Source: Steinernema hermaphroditum (taxonomy: Eukaryota > Nematoda > Chromadorea > Rhabditida > Steinernematidae). From it: 64,000 bases of DNA. Below the pieces are notes generated by a model. The model was not told where the DNA came from. It did not search any database and worked only from the letters and a program-made list of their open reading frames with translations. The stretch covers positions 5,854,012 through 5,918,011 of the forward strand of contig CM059623.1 of the NCBI GenBank assembly GCA_030435675.1, in the 5' to 3' direction. Of the stretch, positions 1-11,234 are shown piece by piece (position 1 is the first letter of the stretch; each line of letters begins with the position of its first letter). Position numbers and translations under genes: made by a program.

Positions 1-3000
1 GGAAAGAAAGCGTTGTTATCTCTAGAGATCTCGCTGCAAAATGACACTTTGTGCACTTCTACGATAGCAAAACACATCCGTTTCCCCCAGAGGACATACT
101 TTGGATTCAGATTCTCAACGTACACTCTAAGGAGTTCGATCAGAGCTTCATTTTGATCCTAGAAGCTACGTTTGCCACTTTTGGTCATAGCCCTACAAGT
201 TATGGATGGCTCTGCAGGGACTACCGTAGTCGGGTCTCAAAATCTGACCATCTATCCCTTCTTCGCTATCCCGAATCCTTCTCTTTGACCAATTCTCTTT
301 CGGATTCGCTTCAATTAACTCTCGCCGCGACTTCTCTGAGTCACCCGTCTGCCTCTAAGTGTGCATTCAGGGTCGTTCCTACAACTCTCGGTTAGTCATG
401 CGCCTTTCTCGGATGGAAAATAGCTGGAGAGGGCCGCTCATAGGAGCTGTTTTCCATAGAAGATCATCTGGCGTTTGTGCCCTATCTAATGAGATTTGAG
501 TCCACAAGTCTTGGATTAGCATAATAATAATGGTCCCGAGACGAAAACATCTGTCACCATTCACCCTGACTCATGAACCAACCCAACAGACGTGCTCGTC
601 CTCGCGGTATTTCGAAGATCCACGAGTCGACCCTGTAGTACTATCAAGATTTTAGGTATCACGATTTCGCTTTTGGCGTTGATGGGAAGTTCGGATTTGT
701 CTCCGTTCTGGGACCAGAACGCGTCTTTGTAGGCAGCGCTGGTCACTCTCACCAGGCGTCAGGAATGTTCTTCGAGCGATTCGAGCTTGATCGTTTGCTT
801 ATTTCTGCTCTCTTTCCTGGATACTTCTTGCTTTCTTCTACCTCTGCTCTGCTCTGAGAAGCCGGTTACAGTTCTGCATGGAATTGCCACTTTCGGAGAC
901 TCTAGAGGCATCCTTGAGAACCACGTTTCCGGACGGACCCCCGAATTCGTCTTGAGTCCCAAAACGAACCTGAAGTCTCCTGTAAACACCGAATCAGAGA
1001 TCCTCACAGAAGCGTCGTGAAGGGAAGCCTCTGGAAGAAGAAGCTCCATTCCTCGCTCGGACACAAGTACCGTAATTAGATAAGACGCCGCCACAACGCC
1101 CCTTATTTGTCCCCGCCGGAAGACTCTGACGGGCCCCGGACCGTTCTTTTGAAGGTCGTCACTTCCTTCCTCGCGTGTGTGGTAATCGCCATACCGCTTC
1201 CACGTCGTTTCCTGCAGCGTCGCGTCGGAAACGGAGGCGCGTCTGTCGATGTTTGGGCCCTTCTTCACCTTCTCTGACGCAATCCTGACGCAGTCTTCAA
1301 TGGAAGTCTTCAGTATTTTTATCTCTTTTCTCTCTGAAACATTCCGCGCTTCGTTAGGTCGGCGCTGTCGTCTCGGCCTTTTGCCCTCTGCAATTAGACT
1401 CTGCATGGCCAGGCGTGCATTCTCGGGACCCTTCTTATCACCTCCCAGATCTCCCCGGGACCGTCTCGAGGTTCCCGCAACGAAATTAAGAGATCGAGTG
1501 TTTATCGCCCACAATCTAATCTCGCATGCAGCCCTAAGGACACTTTGTTGATGAGCACTCCCGGAATGTGACATCTGGCCCATTCCTGCACGGGAGTCCC
1601 GCCACGACTTCCGAGAAAAGAAACGTATTCTTATGATTGTTTCTCCCTCTAATTGTTGTTTGCAATGTTCCTTCTCTCCGCTCGGGTCCCGCCGCGCGCC
1701 GCCTAATCGTCTCTGCTCAACCTTGTGCTCACTTTTCCGCTTCGAGGCTCCCGACACGCACTCTAGAAGTGTTTTATTGTGCTCCGTTTCCTGCTGATTG
1801 GGTCCTGACGCGACGCGCAGCCCAAATCCCACTAAAAGGGCCCTTTCGAGCGATTTGTGGTTCACTATTGGGCTTCTGATTGGGAGACGAGGGTGAATTA
1901 TGATTTCGTGGCGGGTCCGGAACCGGGCGTGTTAGGGAAGAAGGCATTCATCTCGGGAGACGGATGACTCTGATGTCATGAGGACCGGAATTAGGCACGG
2001 ATTGGCGCCTTTTAGGGGAATTTATGGGATCATCCTCGAGATTGGATGGACTTTTCGGATGGGAAATGTTTCTCTGGATCTGACCTTGGGCGATTCATAG
2101 GTGTGCTCAAGTAAATCGAGTGAAACATCTCCGATGGAGTGGAATGTAGTGTAGATACAACTACAGGTGGCCACAAATGAGACGGAAACTTCTAGGGAAC
2201 GACCTTAGATCCAAACTTCAAGTATCACTCCATTCTCCCGAGTTTGTATCCACTCAAGGCCTTCCTTTCAAGACCCTTTTCCCTGCCGGAAAGTGTTTCT
2301 CGCCATGTCTTTATCGTGTTTTATGCATGCCCGGCGGAAAAACGTTTTATTCGAAAGGCGCCTTTGGGGCCACAATCGAGTGCCCCTTCTTCTCCAGCAC
2401 CCTTGACCATCTGGATACGTTTCAGTCTACGGCCTAGGATCGGTCTTTGTAGGCCCTGGTTTGTGTGAAAAGTTGGAAAACACGCGAAAGGACTTTCCCT
2501 AATTGTGGTCCTACTTGTAGTCTCTTTCATCAAAGACATATTCTCCTTCCGGCCCCGTTTTTTTGGATTGTGCAATTGATCCTCTCTAGGCTCTCTGCTT
2601 GGGTCCACCTTGGCCTCTGGTTCCCTCAAAGATGACCAAAAAGCGCCGTTTCCGAAAGGGAAAATTGGTCCGGGCCAGGATCCCTTTCTGAGTCCGATTG
2701 GGTCAGTCAGGGTCTCATCCAGAGTCCTGCCCCGATCGCCCTTTCCGCAAAGCCTGTGAGTGCATCGAACAATCGAAAACAGGCCTTTATTTTGCCAGCT
2801 GCCATGTCCACGACGAGTTCTTCGGTCGGGCCGCCGGAAGTGGCCGTCTTTGTTTCCTCGAATCGACGGTCGCGTAAACAGATTTGGGCCTAACTCTGTT
2901 TGGGAGACGTTGTCGGTCGGGGGAGGGGAGGGCCTGCTGCAGTGACGCGCTCCAGGGGTGGCCAAGATCAAAACAAACACGGAAAACAAAAGAAGAGGAA

Positions 3001-6000
3001 CTCGGCTTTGACATCATCACACTTGAGGATCAGAGTCTCGGAGGGAGTTCGCAGAACAGCGCCATCTTTAGACATTCACGGGTGTCTCCAAGAATCGCAC
3101 TTTGGGCGATGTCCTTTGTATCTTTGCAGCTAATTTTCAAGTCTCCCGAATCGCGCTTTTTCGCAATTCTTTTTGCACCCTCATTCTGCACCCTTTCTGT
3201 CCACGTTCTCTTCAGGACCGACCTCTTGGAGAAGTCGGTTCAAGAGGTCAGAGGCTCCTCGTCAGTGTCCATCTTTCTTCGGATTGCTCGTCCATCTTAG
3301 AGCCTCGTCTTTCCAGAAGCTGTCGGCCGCCTTCGTAAGCGTCCAAAGCGCCCGAAGGTTGTTTATTTCCTCCGCGTAATTCACTCGGAATTCGAATGAA
3401 ACGCGCGATTATAGGACCAAAGCGCCCTCTTCTAGCGCTGATCTCTCCTCTCATCCCACGGATGGTCGTGCTTTGAACGTCTCCGCCGGGATCTCGTTAC
3501 CGTAGTGACGTCCACATCCTTCAGACATTCCACGAAGTCAACGGCACTTAAGGCCTTCAGAGTGATCTTCGAAGCCAGTCTTCGAAGTCTCTGGACACCG
3601 TGTTCTCCTCTGACCTCGATCTCTCCGCAGTGGGAAGGCGGGAACGGGTTCCATGCAGATCGACCTGCTCACAGTCCATGTGGATCTTCGCATGGCCCAA
3701 TCCCTTTTTCTCGAATGATATTCTGGACAGGTTCGTGTAGATCTACAGTGGGAAACGCTTTCGTCTTCCCTTCGGGACCACCTCCAGCGAAGCCTTAATC
3801 GAATCTCTATTAATAGGCTCCCGCCACGGCATCTGTTTTGAGGTGGTCTTGCCTCTCGGCGCCATTTTTAGCGCTTTTCCGTCGTCACTCGCTGAATTAT
3901 TCAGATTTGTTTGCCTCTCCTCCTTTGCGCTTTCTTGGCCCTCCTAGCCCGCCTCCCCGTAGGACGCGTCCCAGGTCTTGCGCACTCGTAATTAGCCCTT
4001 TAGGGCGTGCATGTCCCGAGTGGAAGTGCTTTGGAGGAGTGTGTTTGTATTGTCCTCGTAGAGTCCCACGCTGCATCTGGCGACCCTTCCAACATGGATG
4101 GAAAAGAGAGAGCACGTGAGTCACGAGAACCTCCAAAGTTCGACTACGATCGAAAAGTGCGTTTTAGGTCGGAACGTGAGAGAAACGTTTCAAAACGTTT
4201 GTTGCTCCTCCGAAGTACATCCACGCGGCGCCTATTCTAGATGAGCTGCCTGGATTCTCTTCCAAAGAGGGATTCCCACACTTCGAGTTTGAAATGTCGT
4301 TTGGAGTCCTGGTTAGGGGAAACATCGCCGGGACCCAGCTGGCCCTCTGTGACTTAGCCGTGGCCAAAACAGCGTCGGAGTCCGCAGAAAGGGCGCCGGA
4401 CGGAAGCACAGAGGATTCTATTGTGATTGCGTCAGACGCCGTCGAAGTCAATTTGCAATCAGAAAGTCGTTTTTTGCACTTTTTGGAGAGTTGTTTGCAC
4501 AAGCAGTTTGTGGACCTCTGTGCAAGGCCAAGAAGACGACCTCTTCCCCCCTGATCTTGATATGTGACCACATGTCCTCGCCCCAAATTGTGACTTTACG
4601 TTGTGCACGTCCGCCCGGACCACCGAGGCCATCTCCTTCTTCCGCAGCCGCAGCTGACCACTTCTGTTTATTTCGGGCCCGTTTGCTTCCTGATCTCTTC
4701 GGGACCTATTTCTCTCGTTTGCGCGATTCAGCTGTCACGATTCCAACCTCTGTTTACCATAGAATTACGGTGACCGTAATTACATGCTTCCCCGGAATAT
4801 CGCCTGGTTTGATGAATGGAACGCATTCTGGACATCTCTCATCATCTCAGCACGTGGCCCTCTCGGAAGCTCTCCTCGGAAGCGTCCTGGAGCGAAGCGT
4901 GCCCACCTCCCCTGCTTCTGCCTTTTGCACACCCGTCGCTCTCTTAATTGTGTCATAACAAAAGACGCGTAAATATATTTGCCGTAATTACGCGAATTGG
5001 CACCTTCGTGGCGGGAGCTGGCCCCTTCGAAATCACAACAAAGGGGCTCGCAGTCTCGGAACGAAGACTTCCGCCTCCCACCTCCTCTTCCTGTCCTTCC
5101 TAGCCACTCATTACACTTATCACTTTCCAGTGTCCTTTTTGGAAATCACGTTCCCTCCGAGACCACCACCTCTCCCGTCACTTCCTAACCAGGGTCCCTC
5201 CCCTTTCGATGTTTGTGTGCACTCCTAATTAGAGACATAACACACTTTGAGGTCTTACTGCGAAAGTCGACACTCTCGACGAGATCGTTAGAGGCGCTCC
5301 GATCTGGTCCCGCCGCGATGGATCTGTCGAACCTCGTGCGATATGAGCGCGGTTCCGCAGCGATAGTGATACTGGGAGTGTTCGCGCCGGGACCCTCGAT
5401 TATATCTGTTTTCCTCCTCTTCCACTAAATCTTTTGTGCTTTCCGGATTTGTCCGAACGGATGAACTTTCCAAGGTGAGATCATAGGAGGATTTGCCTGA
5501 GCAGAAAACACTGCTGACAGCATTGTCGGGGTGGGGAATTTGGAGGCTCATGCGTTTATTAATATTATCAGAGCGGATGGGAAGCGACCGCTAACAGCAA
5601 GCACTTCCCGCACAAGTGATGAACCAAAGCGCAACAGCGCCGTCTGTCTGGCACGCAAACAGGTTCGGCGCGGCTGTCGCCGCTGCATAATTGCATCTTC
5701 GACTTTCGGACCCTCTTGGAGGGTTCCAACTGGAAGAGCATTAGCAGAACCCTTTGGAATCAAAAGTGCGTCACCCGAAATGGGACCTGGACGGAAAGTG
5801 CCCACTCGTCTCTCCGAAGGCCGTTCAGAGCCTAAGACATGCGATATTCTGGAGGCACGCTTCCACAGATTCCTCCGTCCCTGATTCCCACGTCCTCGAG
5901 TGCGTCATGGAATTCGGAATCTGTGGAGACCAGGGTGGTCGTAGGACTGCATTTATGTGTCCTTTCTCCGAGCTGTGTCTTAGGGAGATTTGCTTTTTAC

Positions 6001-6880
6001 ACAAAAAAGTTCGATCAAAGACCGAACACGTTTTTCAATTCGTCAAAGCGCCCATTTCCCCTGCAGTTGTGCCCAAAGGTCGCCATAATCGGGTAGTCGT
6101 TCTCTGCTCTGCCCTCTCGGATTTCGACTCTTCCTTGGGAGGCCGCATCTTCCCAGAAACCGACGTCCGGAGATCAAAGGAGCATCGTCAAGACGCGTCC
6201 TTCCCTTCCTGCTCAGCCTCTAATCCTTCTTCGCCCCATTCAGACGAGTCCCTCTGACTCAGAATCCCCGTCTGGGCGCCCCTCCCCTCCCCATCTCCCC
6301 GAGTCTTGTCGCCAGAAGCCCAATCATCGCCCCAAATGGGCATCATCCTTCGAAAGTGCATCGAAATTTGTCTGCACCCCTAATGAGTCCACGCTAATCG
6401 TCGCGGGAGCCGGCCGATCTTCGCTCTCTTTCACTGGAAGGGTCACTCTGGCCACTCCGCGCTCCCCTAATAGACGCGATCTGACTCGATTATTCATGTG
6501 TATTCTACAACTCCCTCTCTACTTCCAGCTGCTCAGGACTGCTCCTGTCGTCTATTTCGACATACGGTCGTGCCAGGACCCCTTCCTTACCTTGCACCTG
6601 CCCTATGCACCAACAACCACTCTACTTTCCCAAATCGGAGCACCTGCTCACCGCCTAACCCTTCCTCTTCGCCTCCAGACCGCTCAGGAAGTGCGTTGCG
6701 GGACCCTTTGACGCCCTCCGTTTCGTGTCCGGACCCACACACTTTCGGTTCCCCGTGGAGCCGTTAAGACCGAAAGGGCGGGCTTTAAATAGTTGTCCGT
6801 AGGTCTCCAGGGAATTCCCCGGGACCCGCCGCGATCGCCAAGGACATAGTCCCGATCTTGTGACGCGCTTCTGCCCGTGT
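1..6880. other. Long gene-poor stretch, no gene recognised
   Basis: Open frames here reach a few hundred codons at most, have low-complexity Arg/Ser/Pro-rich translations and show no family motif, so I call none of them. The sequence is GC-rich with scattered AATTA-type islands and contains copies of a GGTCCCGCCGCG-like word (about 1684, 5306 and, as GACCCGCCGCG, 6823). It probably includes 5' regulatory DNA and perhaps non-coding 5' exons of the GPCR gene that starts at 6930. Confidence 0.5.
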
Positions 6881-6929
6881 CACCGCCTAACCCTTCCATC
6901 GCGTCCCTTCAGTGCCTAACAGTTTCAGA

Positions 6930-8352
6930 ATGCGTCGTCTCGTCTCCCTGCCGTGGGCCACCTTCTTCGGGAGCCTCTTCGTCGTGCTCACCGCCGTCGG
7001 ACTCGTCGGCAACACCATCGTCATCGTCGCCATCAGCGGCGACCGCAAGATGCGCAAGTCGGTCATGAACATGCTCCTACTGAACCTGGCCGTCGCCGAT
7101 GCCCTCAACCTCTTCACCACGATGGCCGAGTGGACGAACACGATCATCGTCGGGCGTCCCGAGTGGATCCTCCCTGACCTCCTCTGCCCCGTCGCGCGCT
7201 ACTTCGAGTGCGTCTTCCTCTTCGCCTCCATCTTCACCCAACTCATCGTCTGCGTTGAAAGGTCAGTCCCTGAAAGTTGGTGGATAGGTGACGCCACGTG
7301 CATGACTAAGACCCCTAAGTGGCTACATCACTCCCACCGTCCCAGACAGAAATGCATTCCTACGAGAGACGATTATTACCCCAGCCTCTGACTCAGTTGC
7401 CCCTCTAGAGATTCCGATGTTTTCTTTCGAGGGCACGCCTGACGTCGGCGTTCCCGACCTACCGTAACCCGTGCCCTGCAGGTACATCGCCATCGTGTAC
7501 CCGATCCACGCCCGGCGTCTCTGCTCGCGGACGAACATCCTCTTCCTGGTGGGCCTCTCGTGGCTCTTCGTCGCCACCTTCGCGCTCCCCTACGCGTTGC
7601 TCAACGAGAAGTCGCCGAAGTCGCGCACCTGCCACAACTTCTTCATGGGAACCGCCTTCTGGACGAACTACAAGTGGGCCGAGTTCTTCACCTTCTACCT
7701 CGGCCCCTTCGTCATCTTCATCGTCCTCTACTCCAAGGTTTCCTGCGTCCTCTGGGCCAAGAATCGCCAGCTCTACGAAGGAGGTAGGCGCGCCCTTTTC
7801 CGACCCGATCAGCAAACCTCTACAGTATCCAACACAACCTCCGAGGTCTCGCAGCGATCGGAGGCGCTCGCCATGCGTCGTAACGTCGTCAAAATGCTCG
7901 TCGCCTGCGTCTGCGTCTACTTCATCTGCTACTCCCCCATCCAGGGCATCTTCCTCTCCAAGTAAGCACCCCCGCGCTACCGTAACGCCTACCGTACCCA
8001 GGGTGCTCTTCAACGTGAGCGTGCACCCGCCCTACGAGTTCATCCTGCTGATGAACGCGCTGGCGATGACGTGCAGCGCCTGCAACCCGCTCCTCTACAC
8101 GCTCTTCTCGAAGCGTTTCCGCGCCCGCATGGCCAAGCTGCTCCTGTGCCGCACGCCTAATGCCGAGACGAACCCCCGCAAGGACATCACCAACAACAGC
8201 TTCACGAAGGTTAGCTACACCTACATGAGTCACTGAGTGTTCCCTCCGTTGTGTACATACTTGTCTCCGCAATGAATGATCTCGTTTGCCCTAACAGCAC
8301 GGCTTCTTGTGGGTTGCAGGCGATGCCGGTGGCCCTGGACGGAACAATCTAA
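6930..8352 (+). CDS. Class A (rhodopsin-like) neuropeptide-type G protein-coupled receptor
   Basis: Seven-transmembrane receptor expected at the plasma membrane. Proposed exons are 6930-7261, 7482-7961, 8002-8209 and either read-through to a stop at 8234-8236 or splicing to 8320-8352. The ATG at 6930 follows a TTTCAG acceptor by one base. Visible hallmarks: GN in TM1 (LVGNTIVI), LAVAD in TM2, Cys in PDLLCPVARY before TM3, ERY in place of DRY at the end of TM3 (CVERYIAIVYP, restored across the 7261/7482 junction), Trp in TM4, extracellular Cys (RTCHNFF), Pro in TM5, CYSP in TM6 and NPLLY in TM7, followed by KRFRARMAKLLLC with a possible palmitoylated Cys. A further 42-nt in-frame intron (7784-7825) may remove part of the third intracellular loop. 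The N-terminus before TM1 is very short, so an upstream exon may be missing. The ligand cannot be named. Confidence 0.85.
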
Positions 8353-8802
8353 CTGCATGTTTGTGTTGTGTGTAGGTACGAAGGACTTATCGGAGGACGA
8401 TCAGCAGGAGAACGAAGGCAAGAGATGTCAGAGAGCATGAAACAGAGATCGAAATCAGTACTGTATACGGTAGCGACGGATGAACTTATCCAGAAACGAT
8501 TCGATATGTATTTTGTTTCGATCGCTGTGAAAGAGATCGCTTCTGTCTCGTTTGGGCATTCGAACGAGACAGAAAAGTCTGTCTATGTGTCTTCCTCTAT
8601 TCCCTTCGAATGAATGAAACGTCTTTTTGGTCCTCAAAGGGCGTCCAGACAGAACAGATCACTGTCATCATAGTCAAGTCTAGACGCCCTTTATGGACCA
8701 CCCGTAAGTTCGGATCTTGTACATTCGATAGAAGTCGTAGAAGTGGCACCAATGAGCATTCACGTCTCGGATCCGTAGAGCGGCTTAAAGCCTCGATTGC
8801 AG

Positions 8803-8898
8803 GTCCCCTTCCGCGAGCGCTGTGGCTCCACGTGGGACTATGTGCAGGGCGTCCTCATCATCGGCCGAAGTCCGACGCCCTCCGTCTCCAAGAAGTGA
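8803..8898 (+). CDS. Candidate alternative terminal exon (32 codons) downstream of the GPCR
   Basis: A TTGCAG acceptor at 8797-8802 opens a frame VPFRERCGSTWDYVQG... that runs to TGA at 8896-8898. The frame is compatible with splicing from the phase-0 donor at 8209, so it could be a third C-terminal tail of the receptor. It could also be the end of an unrecognised gene or chance. The protein family was not recognised. Confidence 0.3.
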   Translation, partial: VPFRERCGSTWDYVQGVLIIGRSPTPSVSKK

Positions 8899-9007
8899 TC
8901 TCTTGCTCAATACGTGTACATACGGTTAACTGTGAAAATGAATTCTCTCTCGACTCAGAGTCCCCGTCGAGGTTCAAGCGGTAAACAGCGACAAGAAGGA
9001 GAGTCCC

Positions 9008-9786
9008 TCAGAGGGCGACCGAGTGCGAAGGACTGGCGCGCTTCTTGCGGCTCTTGGCGCTGGCTCTCGTCTTGCAGAAGGGACAGATCGGAGAGTTGCG
9101 GTGGATGCGTCTCTGGCAGGCGACGCACTCCTAAAGGACCTCTAGAGGGGCGGCGGGGAAAAGGAGGGCACCTTCTCTGGGATTGGATCAGCCATCCTCG
9201 GCGGCGATGCTTTGAACAGGTTGAAGGGGTGCAGAGGGTGGACGAGATTCCGCGCGAACTCCGAGTTTCCGTCCCTGAAGAGATCTGTTCGGCCCCGTGG
9301 GGTTACGGTACTCACAGATGGAGGTGCGTCCAGACGTTGTGGTCGAGGAGGTGGTCGGGGGGAACGCCGATGGCGCGGATGAGGTCGTTGAAGTGGACGA
9401 TGTGGAGCTGGAGCGCGGAGAGGCGCACGAGATACTCCGTTTTCTTCTCCTCGTGCTCCTTCCGGACGCGCTTCATGATGTCCTCGAGGCAGTTTATGTC
9501 CTAAAGACGGACTATCCATCCGGGTTCAGGTCTCCTTACGTCGTTGATAATACGGAGCTGGTCGATCTCCTTCTGCCGCTCGCGTTCCAGCGCCACTAGA
9601 AGCTCGTGGGCGCGCTTCAGGAAGTCGAAGCTCTCCTCGAGGTCCGTCTGCGGCGGCCGAAGCGCCTCGAGCTGTTCGGAGAAGGTCCCCGCGGCGTCTC
9701 TGCAGAACACTGAATCTCCTCGGGAAGGAGCCTTACCTGGCCTGTCCGATCAGAGCGATCTGTTCCAGTACTGCCGGGCTGTTCAT
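9008..9786 (-). CDS. ZC4H2-type zinc finger protein
   Basis: Five exons on the minus strand: 9737-9786, 9540-9699, 9316-9500, 9172-9274 and 9008-9130. Together they give 206 residues, close to the 224 of human ZC4H2. The first two thirds form a coiled coil (for example FDFLKRAHELLVALERERQ). The C-terminus has the diagnostic finger ECVACQRRIHRNSPICPFC (two CxxC pairs around RIHRNSPI), which matches the human QQIHRNAPICPLC motif, and then a basic tail RKKRASPSH. Known ZC4H2 is a nuclear protein linked to neural development through Smad and RNF220 stabilisation. The start ATG follows a CTTCAG acceptor by four bases. The third 3' splice site was chosen as CTCTTCAG/GGACGG because only it keeps the frame open. 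Exon phases agree throughout. Confidence 0.88.
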
Positions 9787-11234
9787 CGAGCTGAAGACGG
9801 GGGTTACGGTAGCGAACACGGAGCCGACAGTGCACGGCGGACTCGGTGTTTTAAAGTGACAGTGGGAACGGTTCGTCAAGAGTCGTAAAAGGAGAGCTAC
9901 GTGATGGGAGGGGCCTCGTGCTTTGCACGTCGGAAGGAGAAAGGTGCGCGGAACTTGGGGGCAATACGGTACCTCGGAGGAGAGAGGAGACGGCGATGCG
10001 GTGGATGAGTGGGTGGTGGTGGTGTTCGGGGGCACGAAGATGCACTGTATCCCTATCAAGGACTTTCTCATCAAGCACAGAGGGGGTCAGAAGGTGATTA
10101 TCCTCAGGAGGTTAACACACTGTGGACCACAGCAGAGACGTTGCCTGAGACCTAAAACCTTCTTTCCCTACAGCCGATCTTCGGGGAAGTTCTTGTCAGA
10201 TGACGGAAAGGTCGCCCGATGTGGAGGGTGCTGAAGAAGGTGGCTTCGTAAACAGCGCCGCCGCCGATCCGAAGGAGAAGAGGAACTGATTATGCGTGTC
10301 GGATACTCCGCCGCTCCCTGGTGTCCACAGACCACCTTTTACAGGGAGTTGGCGTGAACACGCTTAACGAACGTCGCCGGTGGTTCCTTTTTGTGACAGA
10401 GCGATCTCTGTAGCGCGAAGAATGCGCAAGTGGGAAGGGCACTGTAGGGAGACTCTAGACTCTCGTGAGTGCCACTCTATTCTTCTTTCCCTTCGATCCG
10501 TTCTTCAATGCATTCCTTACCAAACGACTCAGATACACCTCCCCGATAAACAAGAAGTTCACGTTCTTCGGAACAGTGGCGCCGAACTCCATTCATGCTG
10601 ACTTGAATGGAAAAGCGATCGGACTGTTCAGCGCCTAACGAACGCCGAGTCTTCCCGTGGAACGCAGCTGCCGTCCTCCGACCTCCCCTCTTCTTCCTCG
10701 CTCGTCACCAAATTTGCACTTTTAGCTGCGCAGATGGATCCGGCGACACTCCGTTCACATCACAGAGGGTCCCTGTACCCGCAGAACTTTACCCTTCGTC
10801 TTCCATCCCTGTCCTTCCACTCCTGCGCACATGTCGATCTTCTTCGGCGTCGGACCTCCGACAACCTCCCACAATCTGTACTCACCTGAAGGGAAGGGAG
10901 AAGTAGGGGGAGTGGTGGGCAAAGACAGAGCTCCTGACGAGGGACAAACTTCGCAGGGTTACTGTACCAGTCAAGAACCTCCGGATACATGGTTTTTCGA
11001 AAAAGTTTTAGCCCTGGGAAATGGCACTTCTTTGTCTTCGATTCAAATTCGTCGATGTTTTGTCTTCATCCGAACTTTTTACGACTCCAGCGACAGAAAT
11101 TGTCGTCGGGGACTGCGCTTTTCCCACATCGCTCGCAGTGCTGTCACGCGGTGTAGCCAAAGAAGAGAGTCCCCACAAACAACGAGGGTGGCGAGATCTA
11201 ATTTATCAACATTAACAATGGAACCCGCTTCGAA
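9787..11234. other. Unresolved intergenic stretch with possible unrecognised exons
   Basis: No family was recognised between ZC4H2 and topoisomerase II. Several short minus-strand frames flanked by plausible splice sites occur (around 10000-10090, 10200-10350 and 10740-10880). None could be joined into a convincing protein. The most coherent one is listed separately at 10339-10592. Confidence 0.4.
10339..10592 (-). CDS. Candidate two-exon microprotein (46 aa)
   Basis: Exons 10521-10592 and 10339-10407 (minus) would encode a protein starting MEFGATVPKNVNFLFIGE and ending PPATFVKRVHANSL. The donor is GTAAGG, the acceptor CTACAG, phase 0 is kept, and a GTCAG acceptor lies just upstream of the ATG. 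An overlapping upstream ATG in another frame and an alternative acceptor (CCTACAG) also leave open frames, so this may be chance. No similarity recognised. Confidence 0.2.

Noticed and set aside
759..1865. 368-codon minus-strand open frame
   Set aside because: Translation is Arg/Ser/Glu-rich with no domain, lies in GC-rich spacer, overlaps open frames on the other strand and shows no splice context.
8521..8575. Imperfect palindrome around GAAAGAGATCGCTTCTGTCTC
   Set aside because: Too short and imperfect to call a transposon end or RNA gene.
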